A DNA stretch of 64,000 nt, from assembly GCF_018398335.1 (NCBI RefSeq), contig NZ_JAHBRX010000002.1, positions 682,001-746,000 of the forward strand, given 5' to 3'. Shown in pieces: positions 1 through 9,641 of this stretch. Positions within the stretch are counted from its first letter, which is position 1. Each line of letters starts with the position of its first letter. The position numbers and the translations under genes were made by a program. The DNA is from Chelatococcus sp. HY11 (GTDB taxonomy: Bacteria > Pseudomonadota > Alphaproteobacteria > Rhizobiales > Beijerinckiaceae). The notes below the pieces were generated by a model that worked only from the letters and a program-made list of their open reading frames with translations, was not told the origin of the DNA and made no database searches.

Positions 1-614
1 AGAAGGGCGTGCCGCATGTCGCGGAAGCGCCGACGGTCGAGGCGGTGGACTTTCTAGCCAAGCTCTACACCCAGTCGCAGGCCATGCCGAAATCGGTGCT
101 CACGGCCGGCAACTGGGACGAGGTGCACGCCCCCTTCATCCAGGAGCGCGCCGGCATGGTCGTGACCGGCGACTGGGCACTGGCGGCACTCGCCAAGGGT
201 AACCCCAACCTCAAGTTTTCCGTGCATCCGCTTCCCGTTGGCGTCAAGGCGGCCACTGTCATCGGCGGCTACAACCTCGCCGCCAAGGCCGGCAGCAAGT
301 CTCCGGACGCGAGCTTTGCCCTCATCGAATGGCTCACCGGGCCGCGCAGCGTGGAGCTGATGCGCAAATATGAGCGCCTCTCAGCGGCTGCCAGCGCGAC
401 GACGCCCGAGGCGATCGCCACCCTGCCGAAGCAGCTCCAGCCGTTCATGGCGCAAGCGGATGCGGGCCGTGCCCGCCCGGTCGTCGCGCCGTGGAGCGAG
501 ATCCATGCGAGCGTCTTCGCGAATGCATGGGATTCGGTGATCCGCGGCAAGCCGGCACAGGCAGCGATGACCGAGGCCAATACGGCGATCAAGGGTCTGT
601 TGGAGAAGAAGTAG
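1..614 (+). CDS. ABC transporter substrate-binding protein, family 1 (C-terminal part)
   Basis: The reading frame is open from the window edge, so the N-terminus and signal peptide lie outside. The remaining ~200 residues resemble the C-terminal lobe of periplasmic sugar-binding proteins: a segment around GMVVTGDWAL, then IGGYNLAAKAGSKSP and SFALIEWLTG, which is how these proteins recover the second lobe after the hinge. It ends one base before the first permease gene, and two permeases follow, so it is the binding component of the same importer. The ligand cannot be told; the downstream enolase-superfamily enzyme hints at a sugar acid or polyol. Confidence 0.85.
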   Translation, partial: KGVPHVAEAPTVEAVDFLAKLYTQSQAMPKSVLTAGNWDEVHAPFIQERAGMVVTGDWALAALAKGNPNLKFSVHPLPVGVKAATVIGGYNLAAKAGSKSPDASFALIEWLTGPRSVELMRKYERLSAAASATTPEAIATLPKQLQPFMAQADAGRARPVVAPWSEIHASVFANAWDSVIRGKPAQAAMTEANTAIKGLLEKK

Positions 615-615
615 G

Positions 616-1560
616 ATGACCGCGCGCACCCTGAACGCACCGGGTCTGAAAAGAACCTGGTCGTCGATCTTCGAAACCGGGCTGGGTGCGCGCATCTATC
701 CCTATCTGATGGTCTTGCCCGCCGTCATCATCGTTCTCGGCGTCGTCGTCTATCCCGTTATTTCGGGCGTTGTCTCGTCGTTCTATGACGTCACCTTGCG
801 GACGCTCAACAATGGGACGGTCACTTTCGTCGGGATGCGCAATTTCCAGCGCGTCTTCGCCGATCCGGTCTTCGTCAAGGCCTCCGTCAACACGCTCATC
901 TGGGTGGTCTTGAACGTCGTCGCGCAGCTCGGCCTCGGCCTGGCGCTGGCGCTGCTCCTCCACCGCGCCATGCCGGGGATCGGCTTTTTCCGTTCCGGCA
1001 TCCTCGTGCCATGGGTGGTGCCCAGCGTCGTCGCCGTGCTGACGTGGCGCTGGATGTATGATCCGAGCGTCGGCATCGTCAACGAGATGCTGCTGAAGCT
1101 CGGCATCATCAGCGACTATCATCCCTGGCTCGGCGACACGGCCACCTCGCTCTATGCGGTCACGGTCGAAAGCATCTGGAAGGGCACGCCCTTCGTCATG
1201 CTGCTGCTGCTTGCCGCGCTGCAGCTCGTGCCGCGCTCCATTCTGGAGGCAGCCTCAATGGATGGCGCATCAGGCTGGCGCAAGCTCTGGTACGTCATCC
1301 TGCCGCAGATCCGCGTGTCCTTCGCGATCGCGGCGGTGCTCACCTTCATTCTCACCGTGAACAACTTCAACGCCATCTGGCTGATGACCGAAGGCGGGCC
1401 GCTGAATTCGTCGGAAATCCTGTTCACGCTGGCCTATAAATACGGTTTCCAGCGTTTTGATCTGGGCATGGCCTCCGCCGTCGCGACGATGCTCTTCGTC
1501 GGGCTGGTGATCGCCACGACCCTCTATCTCAAGCTCATCCAGGCGCGCGAGGGAGATTAG
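616..1560 (+). CDS. ABC transporter permease, MalF/UgpA type
   Basis: A 314-residue inner-membrane permease with about six hydrophobic segments and a long cytoplasmic N-terminus. The ATPase-docking EAA loop is visible as EAASMDGASGWRKLWYV near residues 212-228. The ATG follows the binding-protein stop by one base, which suggests translational coupling. It should pair with the next gene to form the channel of a carbohydrate-type importer. No ATPase gene lies in this operon inside the window, so the energy subunit is either upstream of the window or shared. Confidence 0.93.
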   Translation: MTARTLNAPGLKRTWSSIFETGLGARIYPYLMVLPAVIIVLGVVVYPVISGVVSSFYDVTLRTLNNGTVTFVGMRNFQRVFADPVFVKASVNTLIWVVLNVVAQLGLGLALALLLHRAMPGIGFFRSGILVPWVVPSVVAVLTWRWMYDPSVGIVNEMLLKLGIISDYHPWLGDTATSLYAVTVESIWKGTPFVMLLLLAALQLVPRSILEAASMDGASGWRKLWYVILPQIRVSFAIAAVLTFILTVNNFNAIWLMTEGGPLNSSEILFTLAYKYGFQRFDLGMASAVATMLFVGLVIATTLYLKLIQAREGD

Positions 1561-1562
1561 CC

Positions 1563-2462
1563 ATGAGCCTCGCCACCCTCTCCGTATCCCGCACCGCCGG
1601 CGCGCCACGCTCCGACGCGCTGCGCCGCACACGGACGCCGAAGTCGTTGCGCAAGGTCCTGACCTACGCGACGCTCTGGATCGCCTTTGTGTGGTCGGTC
1701 TTTCCCTTCTACTGGATGATCGCCACGTCTCTCCGCGCGAAGGACGAGATCTTCCAGCGTCCGCCGGCGCTCGTTCCGCACAGCGTGACGTTTCAGAACT
1801 ATATCGACCTTTTGATTGGCGCCCACTTCTGGCAGTTCGCGCTCAACAGCCTCATCCTCACGGTGAGCGTCACGCTCATCAGCGTGGCGCTGTCGGTCAC
1901 GGCCGGCTATGCGATGGCGCGGCATCGTTTCAAGGGTTCGGTGGCGCTGCCGCTCTTCATGCTCTACGGCCAGATGTTTCCGCCCGTGCTGCTGCTCATC
2001 CCCTTCTATGTGCAGTTGCGCTATCTCGGCTGGCTCGACAGTCTCTATGGGCTCATCCCGGTCTATCTCAGCTACATGCTGCCGCTTTGCGTCTGGCTGA
2101 TGCGCGGCTTCTTTTCGCAGGTGCCACATTCGCTCGAGGATGCGGCGCGGATGGATGGCTGCACGCGCTGGCAGGCCTTCTGGAAGGTGATCCTGCCGAT
2201 GGCGCAGCCGGGCATCGTCGCGGTCGCGACCTGGGTGATGATCCACACCTGGAACGAGTTTCTCTATGCCAGCACCTTCATCCTCAGCGAGAAGAAGCGC
2301 ACTCTGCCCCTCGGGCTGAGCGGGCTCATCGGCCAGTACACTACGGACTGGGGCGTACTGATGGCCGGCGGCGTCATCACGGCCGCGCCCATCCTGCTAG
2401 CCTTCTTCTTCCTGCAAAAACACCTGGTGGCCGGGGTCGGCGGCGGCGCCGTCAAGGGATGA
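1563..2462 (+). CDS. ABC transporter permease, MalG/UgpE type
   Basis: A 299-residue permease with six hydrophobic segments and the EAA loop EDAARMDGCTRWQAFWKV. It starts two bases after the previous permease stop and ends with the GGGAVKG tail common in MalG-type subunits. It forms the second half of the importer channel. The N-terminal ~35 residues are basic and probably cytoplasmic. Family membership is certain; substrate is not. Confidence 0.93.
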   Translation: MSLATLSVSRTAGAPRSDALRRTRTPKSLRKVLTYATLWIAFVWSVFPFYWMIATSLRAKDEIFQRPPALVPHSVTFQNYIDLLIGAHFWQFALNSLILTVSVTLISVALSVTAGYAMARHRFKGSVALPLFMLYGQMFPPVLLLIPFYVQLRYLGWLDSLYGLIPVYLSYMLPLCVWLMRGFFSQVPHSLEDAARMDGCTRWQAFWKVILPMAQPGIVAVATWVMIHTWNEFLYASTFILSEKKRTLPLGLSGLIGQYTTDWGVLMAGGVITAAPILLAFFFLQKHLVAGVGGGAVKG

Positions 2463-2511
2463 CCCGGGCGCCACGGTCCAACATGAACGCGCGCGATGCG
2501 GAGGACTAGGA

Positions 2512-3642
2512 ATGACGACAATCAAGCGGATCGAGGCCTTCGCCCTCTCCTGTCCCACGCCCGGCGGCGCGGTGTTCGCCGTCGGCCGGTCCGCCAAGCG
2601 TGACATGGTGCTGGTGCGCATCGAGACGACGGATGGCATCGTCGGCTACGGCGAGGCGCATCACGCCCAGACGCCGAGCACGATCGCCGCCTTCATCAAC
2701 GATGCGCTCGGGCCATCGCTGATCGGCATGGATGCCCACGAGACGGAGGCCATCTGGGACAAATCCTACCGGCATTACATCGCGACCCACGGGCCGGGAG
2801 CCGCGGCGGTGATCGGGCTCAGCGGTGTCGATCTCGCCCTGTGGGACATCAAGGGCAAGGATCTCGGCCAGCCGGTCTATCGCCTGCTCGGCGGCCGGCG
2901 CCGGCCGATCCGCGCCTATGCGGGCGGCATCAGCCTCGGCTTCCAGCCTGTCGATGACCTGAAACGGGAGATCGAGGGCTATATCGGCCGCGGCTACGAC
3001 TTCATGAAGCTCAGGGTCGGCGACAGCATCGAGAAGGACCTGGCGCGCGTCAGCGCGATCCGCGCCGCGTTCGGTCCCGAGATCACGCTGGCGGCCGATG
3101 CCGGCACCCGCTATCGCAGCGCCGATATCGCGCGCATCGCCGAGATCTGCGAAGCCGGCCGCCTCGCCTGGCTCGAGGAGCCGTTCACGCCCGACAATCT
3201 ACCGGGCTACCGGCGGCTCCGCGCTGTCACGTCGACACCGCTCGCCGCGGGTGAGAACCACTTCACGCGCCACGAACTGCGCGCCCTGATTGCGGAGCAG
3301 TTGATCGAATTCGTCCAGGCCGACGCCTGCAAGACCGGCGGCATTACCGAAATCCTGAAGATCGCCGCGCTGGCGGATACATGGCACCTTCAGTTCGCGC
3401 CGCATACCAGCGCCTCGGTCCTCAGCACCGCCGCGTCCGTGCATGTGCTGTCGGTCGCGCCGAACGCCTTCATCTACGAGGCGGACGTCTCGGCGATCAA
3501 CGCCTTCCGCGACGATCTCGGACCACCCTTCGCGATCGAGAACGGGACGATCCTGGCGCCGGAGGGGCCGGGGCTGGGCGTGGAGATCGATGAGCGCCTG
3601 ATCACGCGCTATCCGTTCATTCCCGGCGCCTCCTACCAATAG
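2512..3642 (+). CDS. Mandelate racemase/muconate lactonizing enzyme family protein (enolase superfamily)
   Basis: A 376-residue enzyme with an N-terminal capping domain and a (beta/alpha)7beta barrel. Visible active-site residues are K166-L-R168 (the usual K-x-K has Arg in second place), metal ligands D196 (AADAG), E222 (WLEEP) and E248 (AGEN), and the D271/H298 dyad (QADACKTGG, FAPHTS) typical of the mandelate racemase subgroup. Family members abstract a proton alpha to a carboxylate, mostly as acid-sugar dehydratases. A strong GGAGG seven bases before the ATG supports the start. Its place behind sugar permeases suggests it acts on the imported compound. The exact substrate is unknown. Confidence 0.88.
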   Translation: MTTIKRIEAFALSCPTPGGAVFAVGRSAKRDMVLVRIETTDGIVGYGEAHHAQTPSTIAAFINDALGPSLIGMDAHETEAIWDKSYRHYIATHGPGAAAVIGLSGVDLALWDIKGKDLGQPVYRLLGGRRRPIRAYAGGISLGFQPVDDLKREIEGYIGRGYDFMKLRVGDSIEKDLARVSAIRAAFGPEITLAADAGTRYRSADIARIAEICEAGRLAWLEEPFTPDNLPGYRRLRAVTSTPLAAGENHFTRHELRALIAEQLIEFVQADACKTGGITEILKIAALADTWHLQFAPHTSASVLSTAASVHVLSVAPNAFIYEADVSAINAFRDDLGPPFAIENGTILAPEGPGLGVEIDERLITRYPFIPGASYQ

Positions 3643-3700
3643 GACCGGCGCCGGCCAGGTCCCGGCTTCGCATCCCTCTGGAACAATGAATGCGGTCGCG

Positions 3701-4090
3701 TCAGGCTGGTCCCGCCGCGATCGCCTCGATCTCCACGACAAATTCCGGCCGAGAGAAGCCGGAGACGATCATCAGGGTCGAAGCCGGATAGGGCGCGGGA
3801 AATAGCGCGTTGCGCACATCCATGTAGGGAGCCATATGGTCGCGCGCCGTTACAAAGGCATTGATGCGGACCACATTCGCCAGCGTCATGCCCGCTTGCC
3901 GCAGGACCGCCTGGATATTGGCGAAGCATAGCTCCGCCTGGGCCTTGCAGCCATCGGGGACCTTCCTGTCCGGGGCGACGCCAAGCTGCCCGGAACAGAA
4001 CAGCAGGCGAGAATTGCCGGGAACGAGCACGCCATGGCTGTAATTGGAAAATGGTGGCGCTATATCGGAAGCATTGACGGCGATGTTCAT
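3701..4090 (-). CDS. Rid family protein (YjgF/YER057c/UK114)
   Basis: A 129-residue protein of the small trimeric Rid fold: GQLGVAPDRK, a central FANIQAVLRQAG helix, NAFVTARDHM and the C-terminal VEIEAIA. RidA proper has a PAR(S/T) segment whose Arg binds the imine/enamine substrate; here the segment reads PASTLM with no Arg, so classical RidA deaminase activity is doubtful. The ATG at 4090 is preferred over an in-frame GTG at 4114, being preceded by AGAGGA and giving family length. It is transcribed away from the creatininase gene and converges on the dehydratase. Confidence 0.85.
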   Translation of the reverse strand: MNIAVNASDIAPPFSNYSHGVLVPGNSRLLFCSGQLGVAPDRKVPDGCKAQAELCFANIQAVLRQAGMTLANVVRINAFVTARDHMAPYMDVRNALFPAPYPASTLMIVSGFSRPEFVVEIEAIAAGPA

Positions 4091-4429
4091 GCGAATTGTT
4101 TCCTCTTTCCGCACAGGCTATGCGCTCGCTTGTCTTTTGCCAATGTGGCGGTGGCCAATTATCCACCACACCTCGCGCCACGAAGACAGCTTGACATTAC
4201 CGGGCGTTTCGCGGACATTCTTAAAACCCCATGGCACAGGGCTGTCCAGGAACGAGCCGCAACTCAGTATGATCGGACTGCGATCAATAGAGAAGCGTGG
4301 TGCTCGTGACATGAAGTCCGGATATTCCCCCGATCATCGCTGCCGCCGCGAAGTCGAGGCCGGCGCTCCACTCCGCGCCAGAGGCCGGTCGTGCCGCCCC
4401 AGAGATACCTTGCCCCGCGGGGTTCCATC
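4091..4429. other. Divergent intergenic region
   Basis: About 340 bases separate the divergent Rid and creatininase-family genes and hold no convincing gene. It must contain promoters for both directions. The only clear structure is an inverted repeat at 4270-4286, listed separately. Confidence 0.6.
4270..4286. promoter_or_regulatory. Inverted repeat, candidate operator
   Basis: TGATCG-GACTG-CGATCA is a perfect 6-5-6 inverted repeat in the divergent region between the Rid-family and creatininase-family genes, about 145 bases before the latter's ATG. Size and place suit a dimeric regulator, but no regulator gene adjoins, so the binding protein is unknown. Confidence 0.4.
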
Positions 4430-5260
4430 ATGACAAACCGCAGCGGCCGTTGGGCCGATCTCACTCGCGTCGATTTCGAGGCGCTCGATCGGGCCCGTGC
4501 GATCGTAGTGCTGCCGATCGGCGCCACGGAACAGCATGGGCCCCATCTGCCGGTCTCCGTCGACGGCGACCTCGCGGAAGCCGTGGTCGAGCGGGCCCTG
4601 CCGTTGGTCCCCGACGACCTGACGGTTCTTGCCCTGCCGACCCTTGCTCTTGGCAAAAGCAACGAGCACGGCAAGATCGCGGGCACACTCTCCCTCTCGG
4701 CCACGACGCTGATGGGCATACTGACCGACATCGGCGAAAGCTTATCGAAAACTGGATTTCGCCGCCTTGTCATCCTGAATACGCATGGCGGAAATTCATC
4801 TGTACTTGATGTCGCGGCGCGCGATATCAAGATCGACTTCGGCCTCACGGTGGCGACCTGTCACTGGTTTAACTTCAACGAGGCAACCGCGCTCACCGAT
4901 CCGTCGGAGCAGGCCTATGGCATCCACGCCGGCCTCGTGGAGACCAGCGCCATGCTGGCCTTGAAACCCGAACGCGTCGTGATGGAACGCGCCGCCAACT
5001 TCCCGAACCGCGCGCAGGACTGGCAAGCGAGTTTCCGCCATCTCGGCCTGTCGGCCGGGCGCGCACGGCCGGCCTGGGTGATGGACGAACTCAACGACGC
5101 TGGCGCCTGCGGAGACGCGGCCTCGGCGACGGCGGCGATGGGCGGACAATTGCTCGCCAATGCCGCGTGCAATTTCGCGGATTTCCTCGCCGAGTTCGAT
5201 CGGTTCTGCGACGGGCAAACAGGTCCCGGGCAAACAGATCCTCGGCCCGGAAGCACATAA
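4430..5260 (+). CDS. Creatininase family amidohydrolase
   Basis: A 276-residue protein of the creatininase fold, metal-dependent amidases that open creatinine or related amides. Expected metal ligands are present: E34 and H36 in [12 protein letters not shown]45 in VSVDGD, H119 in LNTHGGN and E171 in GLVETSAML. The ATG at 4430 is chosen over an in-frame GTG 39 bases upstream because homology begins just after it. It heads a run of plus-strand catabolic genes. The family also includes enzymes for other lactams and formamides, so creatinine itself should not be assumed. Confidence 0.9.
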   Translation: MTNRSGRWADLTRVDFEALDRARAIVVLPIGATEQHGPHLPVSVDGDLAEAVVERALPLVPDDLTVLALPTLALGKSNEHGKIAGTLSLSATTLMGILTDIGESLSKTGFRRLVILNTHGGNSSVLDVAARDIKIDFGLTVATCHWFNFNEATALTDPSEQAYGIHAGLVETSAMLALKPERVVMERAANFPNRAQDWQASFRHLGLSAGRARPAWVMDELNDAGACGDAASATAAMGGQLLANAACNFADFLAEFDRFCDGQTGPGQTDPRPGST

Positions 5261-5276
5261 AAAATCTGGAGGAAGA

Positions 5277-6698
5277 ATGTCCATTTCCGGGAAGACCTCG
5301 ATCGACTGGCAGGCCTTTCGCGATGAACTCGGCGACATCGAAACGTTCGATACGCCGTCTGTCGTCAAGAAGCGCTCCCGCGATTTCTTCTGGTACAGCC
5401 CCATTCTCAATCGAGAGCTCGCCGCGAGCTTTGGGGATCTGGTGGTGGCACCGAAGACGATCGACGAACTCAAGCGCTGCATAACGCAGGCGGTGGCCTG
5501 GAAGGTGCCCACCGTGGTGCGCGGCGGCGGCACCGGCAACTACGGCCAGGCCGTGCCGCTCGATGGCGGACTGATCATCGACATGACGGGCGTCAACCGC
5601 ATCCTTTCGATCGAGGGCGACACCGTCCATGTCGAGGCCGGTTGCAAGATCGGCGCCATCAACGCGGCGCTGGCCGCCCATGGCCGGGAGTTGCCGCTGT
5701 TTCCCTCGACGGAGGCACTCGCGACCATCGGAGGCTTCATCGCCGGAGGTTCCGGCGGCATCGGCTCCATCCGCCACGGCATGTTGCGCGATGGCGGCAA
5801 CATCAACACCATCGGCGCGCTCTCCATGGAGAAGGAGCCGCAGCGCCACGTTTTCCAGGGGGAGGATATCCGCGCGATCCACCATGCCTGGGGGCTCAAC
5901 GGCGTCATCACCGACCTCGTGCTCAAGACGATCCCCTCACCGCGCTGGATCAATGTGATCGCCTCCTTTGCCAGCTATCCCGAGGCGTTCGGGAGCGGCA
6001 TCGCCGCCGGTTCCGAGCGCGCGCTGGCGTTGAAACTGCTGACGACCATAGACGCGCGCATCGCCGCCTCCATCCGCAGCCTCGGGCCAATGGGTCAGAC
6101 CGGTCGGGCGCTGCTGTTCGCCGTCGTGGCGGCCGACGACGCGGCGCGCCTCGGAGATATCCTGAGCGCCGCGGGCGGGCGTCTGGAGATGGCGGATGAC
6201 GACGCGGCGACGCGCGCCGCCGGGCTGCCGCCGATGTCCGATTTTTCCTACAATCACACCACCCTGCAGATCCTCAAGCAGGATCGTGGCGTGACCTATC
6301 TGCAGGTGACCTTCCGCGCGCCGCTCGACAGTGGAAAGATTGCTCCCCTGCAGACGGTGTTCGGTGACGAGGTGCTCATGCATCATGAATTCGCCCTTCT
6401 CAATGGCGAACTCGTGGCCTTCGACCTTCCCGTCGTGCGCTACACCACCGACGAGCGCCTGTTTGAGCTGATGCGCATCTATGATGCCCATGGCTGCCCG
6501 GCGTCCAACCCCCATGTGCCTTTCGTCGAAGGCGGCTCCATGAAGCCGGACTTCCGCCATCTCGCCTGGAAGAAACGCCTCGATCCCCTGGGCCTTCTCA
6601 ACTCCGCGAAATCCCGCTTCTGGAACGAGGTGAAGCACCTGTCTGCCGATGAGATCGAAGCCCTGCCACCGCACCAGCCGGTCAGGAAGGCATCATGA
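5277..6698 (+). CDS. FAD-binding oxidoreductase (FAD-linked oxidase, PCMH fold)
   Basis: A 473-residue flavoprotein with an N-terminal PCMH FAD-binding domain, seen as [16 protein letters not shown] and [19 protein letters not shown], and a C-terminal substrate domain. Relatives oxidise 2-hydroxyacids, alcohols or amines. The ATG at 5277 follows GGAGGAAG closely; an in-frame start 39 codons upstream would overlap the creatininase gene and carries no conserved sequence. It overlaps the next gene by four bases (ATGA), showing coupling. Probably an oxidative step of the local pathway, with an unknown substrate. Confidence 0.88.
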   Translation: MSISGKTSIDWQAFRDELGDIETFDTPSVVKKRSRDFFWYSPILNRELAASFGDLVVAPKTIDELKRCITQAVAWKVPTVVRGGGTGNYGQAVPLDGGLIIDMTGVNRILSIEGDTVHVEAGCKIGAINAALAAHGRELPLFPSTEALATIGGFIAGGSGGIGSIRHGMLRDGGNINTIGALSMEKEPQRHVFQGEDIRAIHHAWGLNGVITDLVLKTIPSPRWINVIASFASYPEAFGSGIAAGSERALALKLLTTIDARIAASIRSLGPMGQTGRALLFAVVAADDAARLGDILSAAGGRLEMADDDAATRAAGLPPMSDFSYNHTTLQILKQDRGVTYLQVTFRAPLDSGKIAPLQTVFGDEVLMHHEFALLNGELVAFDLPVVRYTTDERLFELMRIYDAHGCPASNPHVPFVEGGSMKPDFRHLAWKKRLDPLGLLNSAKSRFWNEVKHLSADEIEALPPHQPVRKAS

Positions 6699-7960
6699 GC
6701 GCGGGCTTGGCGAGTGCAGGCGCCGTGATCGTCGGCGCCGGCCACGGCGGATCGCAGGCCGCTGTCTCGCTCCGGCAGGATGGATATTCGGGCCCAATCA
6801 CACTGATCGGCGACGAACCAGGCTATCCCTATCATCGCCCGCCCTTGTCCAAGGCCTTCATGAAAGCCGGCGACGACAAGCTGCAGCCTCTGCGCGGCGA
6901 GGCGATGTATCTCAACCACGGGATAGACTATCGGCCGGGGACGACCGTTCGAGCCCTCGACCTCACCGGCCGGCGCTGCATCCTCGACACTGGCGAACTA
7001 CCATTCGGGGACCTCATTCTGGCAACCGGCGCGCGGCCGCGCGCCCTTGCGATCGATGGATGCGAACGCGAGGGGATATTCACGCTGAGGACGGCCGCCG
7101 ATGCCCAGCGCATCAAGAGGCGCATGGCGGCCTCCGATCATGCCGTCATCATCGGCGGCGGCTTCATCGGCCTCGAGATCGCCGCGACCATGGCGGTGCT
7201 TGGCAAACGTGTCACCGTGCTGGAAATCGGCGAGCGGCTCCTCGCGCGCGCCATCTCCCCGGTCGTGTCCGACCATGTCCTTGCGCGCCTTGCGGCCTCC
7301 GGCGTGGATGTCCGGCTTGGCGCGCAGGTCTCGGCTTTCGAGGGAAAAACAAGCGTTCAAGCCGTGGCGACCCAGTCGGGCGAGCGCTTCCTCGCCGACG
7401 TCGTCGTGGTCGGCATCGGCGCGGCCCCCGCTGTCGCGCTGGCGGCTGAAGCCGGTATCCGGGTCGATGGAGGCATCGTTGTCGATGAATGTCTCAGAAC
7501 GTCCGCAGACCGCGTCTTCGCCATTGGCGATTGCGCCCGTTTTCCCCATTGGCCGAGCCAAAGCCTCATGCGGCTTGAATCCGTTCAGAACGCCACGGAT
7601 CAGGCGCGTCATGTGGCGCAAGTCATCCTCGGCGCGACGACCCCCTATACGGCTGTGCCGTGGTTCTGGTCCGATATCGCCGATATGAAACTGCAGATGG
7701 TCGGCCTTCCCATCGGCGCCGATCGCCACCTCGTCACCGGCCAGCCGAATGAGAATGCCTTTTCGGTCTATCACTTCCATGGAGACGATCTCGTTGCGAT
7801 CGATACGGTCAACCGCCCCGCGGACCACATGCTGGGGCGCAAGATGCTCGCGTCGGGCTATCGGCCCACGGAACACGACATTCTGTCCGGCAGGCTGAGC
7901 GATGCCTTCCGCCAGTGGTCGGCGGCCTCCCCCGCCGGCGGCGCCATCCGGTCCGCCTGA
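6695..7960 (+). CDS. NAD(P)/FAD-dependent oxidoreductase, ferredoxin-reductase type
   Basis: A 421-residue two-dinucleotide-fold flavoprotein: FAD motif [13 protein letters not shown] near residue 10, [14 protein letters not shown], a second NAD motif [13 protein letters not shown] near 150, and [12 protein letters not shown] near 273. This matches rhodocoxin/putidaredoxin-reductase-type enzymes that pass electrons from NAD(P)H to a ferredoxin or oxygenase. No ferredoxin or oxygenase gene adjoins, so the partner is missing or elsewhere. The start overlaps the preceding stop (ATGA), and the stop overlaps the next start. Confidence 0.92.
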   Translation: MSAGLASAGAVIVGAGHGGSQAAVSLRQDGYSGPITLIGDEPGYPYHRPPLSKAFMKAGDDKLQPLRGEAMYLNHGIDYRPGTTVRALDLTGRRCILDTGELPFGDLILATGARPRALAIDGCEREGIFTLRTAADAQRIKRRMAASDHAVIIGGGFIGLEIAATMAVLGKRVTVLEIGERLLARAISPVVSDHVLARLAASGVDVRLGAQVSAFEGKTSVQAVATQSGERFLADVVVVGIGAAPAVALAAEAGIRVDGGIVVDECLRTSADRVFAIGDCARFPHWPSQSLMRLESVQNATDQARHVAQVILGATTPYTAVPWFWSDIADMKLQMVGLPIGADRHLVTGQPNENAFSVYHFHGDDLVAIDTVNRPADHMLGRKMLASGYRPTEHDILSGRLSDAFRQWSAASPAGGAIRSA

Positions 7961-9213
7961 TGCGGAGCGCAGCGCAACCGAAACAGCACGACGTCATACT
8001 TGGCAACGTCCGCGCGCCGTTGTCGCTGGTAGCAGACCCAGAGGCCTTCGGCGGCCGACGAGAGCGCGACTGCCTGGTGGGTCATCTCGTCATTCGCGGC
8101 GAGCGGATCATGGGGCTCACGGACGGCGACGCGGATATCGATCTCCACGGCAGGCTCGTCACGACGCCGTTTGTCGAGCCGCACTGCCATCTCGACAAGT
8201 GTTTCACGATCGAAAGGCTCGACTTCTCCGGTGGCTCGCTCATGGAGGCCATCGCCGCCCAGGCTAGGGACAAACGGGCATGGACCCACGCCGATCTGCG
8301 CGCGCGCGCGGCGCGGGCGCTCGAGGAACTCTGGCGCGCCGGAGTGCGGCTGGCGCGCACCCACATCGATTGGGAGGCCGACGCGCGCAATCCCGCCCAT
8401 ATCCCGCTCGCCTGGGCGGTGATAGGCGAACTTTGTGAAGAATGGCGCGGCCGCATGAGGGTGCAGCGGGCAGCGCTCCTGCCGGTGGACGCGATGGCCG
8501 ACGCCAGCTATGCCGATGGCCTCGCGCGGATGATTGCATCAACCGGCGGCGTGCTCGGTGCTTTCATCCTCGATCAGCAGAACCGGCGCGAGGGCATCCT
8601 CAACATGGTTCGTGTCGCGATGAGACACGACCTGGCGCTCGATTTTCACGTGGATGAGAGCCTCGCCCCCCACCTCGATGGCGTCGAACTCATTGCGCAG
8701 GAGGTTGTCGCGCGCGGATTTGCGGGGCCGGCTCTCTGTGGTCATGTCTGCAATCTCGGCTCCCTTGAAGCCACGGCGCGTCAGCGTCGCATCAACCTGA
8801 TCGCAAGGGCGGGATTATCCGTGGTGTCGCTGCCGTCCAGCAATCTTTACCTGCAGGATCGCGGGAACGGAATGCCGCGCCAGCGTGGGTTGACCGCCGT
8901 GAAAGAACTGATGGGTGCTGGCGTCAATGTTTCATTCGGCACGGACAATGTTCAGGATGCCTTCTGCCCGGTGGGCACTCACAATCCGATGATGGCGCTG
9001 GCGTCGGGCATTCTCGGCGCCCAGCTCGAACCGCCGCTCGGGGCCTGGCTGCCGATGATCGCGACGAATGCCGCATTGGCCCTGGGGCAGAGGCTGGAGC
9101 CTATCGACCATTCCACGGTCCATTCGCTCATCGTTTGGGATACGCATGATCTCAGCAGCCTCATCAGCGGCGGCGCCCACAACTGGCGATGCCTCGCCGC
9201 GATGGTTCCATAG
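7960..9213 (+). CDS. Amidohydrolase family protein, cytosine-deaminase-like
   Basis: A 417-residue metal-dependent hydrolase. Landmarks of the CodA branch are in order: EPHCHLDKC (metal-binding HxH), DFHVDES, LCGHVCNLGSL and FGTDNVQDAFCPVG (metal Asp followed by the CodA-like pattern). The family deaminates or hydrolyses cyclic amidines and amides. The ATG at 7960 shares a base with the upstream stop (TGATG). Its place after a creatininase-family protein and oxidases supports a pathway for a nitrogen heterocycle. Cytosine as the true substrate is not implied. Confidence 0.88.
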   Translation: MRSAAQPKQHDVILGNVRAPLSLVADPEAFGGRRERDCLVGHLVIRGERIMGLTDGDADIDLHGRLVTTPFVEPHCHLDKCFTIERLDFSGGSLMEAIAAQARDKRAWTHADLRARAARALEELWRAGVRLARTHIDWEADARNPAHIPLAWAVIGELCEEWRGRMRVQRAALLPVDAMADASYADGLARMIASTGGVLGAFILDQQNRREGILNMVRVAMRHDLALDFHVDESLAPHLDGVELIAQEVVARGFAGPALCGHVCNLGSLEATARQRRINLIARAGLSVVSLPSSNLYLQDRGNGMPRQRGLTAVKELMGAGVNVSFGTDNVQDAFCPVGTHNPMMALASGILGAQLEPPLGAWLPMIATNAALALGQRLEPIDHSTVHSLIVWDTHDLSSLISGGAHNWRCLAAMVP

Positions 9214-9641
9214 GGCTCGGTCAGGCAGCCGTGCGAAGGCTTCCAGCAGCGGCAACGGCGCGCTTATCGGATGAAACTGCCGCCGGCAGCGGGCCTATAC
9301 CGATCCTCGCGCGGCCTTTGCCAACCATGCGAAGGAGGCAGACTTCTGCACGGTCGTCGTGCCGCCGAACCACCACGAGGCGGATGGCCACGCTGTCCTC
9401 GAATGGGCGCATCTTTGCTGGCAGTGCCTCGCGGGCCATCGGACGAGGCTGCGTCGGCTTGACGAATCGCGAACCCTCGGACAGTTTTCAACTGCGGCGT
9501 TGCCTGCGCCTAACCTCCCTGACCTTCCCCAGCATGGTCTTCAACGGAGGCAAAGGGGCTCATGTCTCGGGCAACGACCTCGGTCTGATCGTTTCGGGCG
9601 GGTTGCTGGGGAACCGCGTTCGGGACGTGAAAGGCCTGATG
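9214..9641. other. Intergenic region with possible dehydrogenase relic
   Basis: About 430 bases between the amidohydrolase and the nitrilase-fold gene hold no intact gene. Near 9300-9430 one plus-strand frame reads DFCTVVVPPNHHE, which resembles the cofactor-domain motif of Gfo/Idh/MocA sugar dehydrogenases, then loses similarity. It may be a decayed gene fragment; the match is short. Confidence 0.3.

Noticed and set aside
3643-3700. GC-rich palindromic bases between convergent genes
   Set aside because: CCGGCGCCGG is too short and too expected in this composition to call a terminator.
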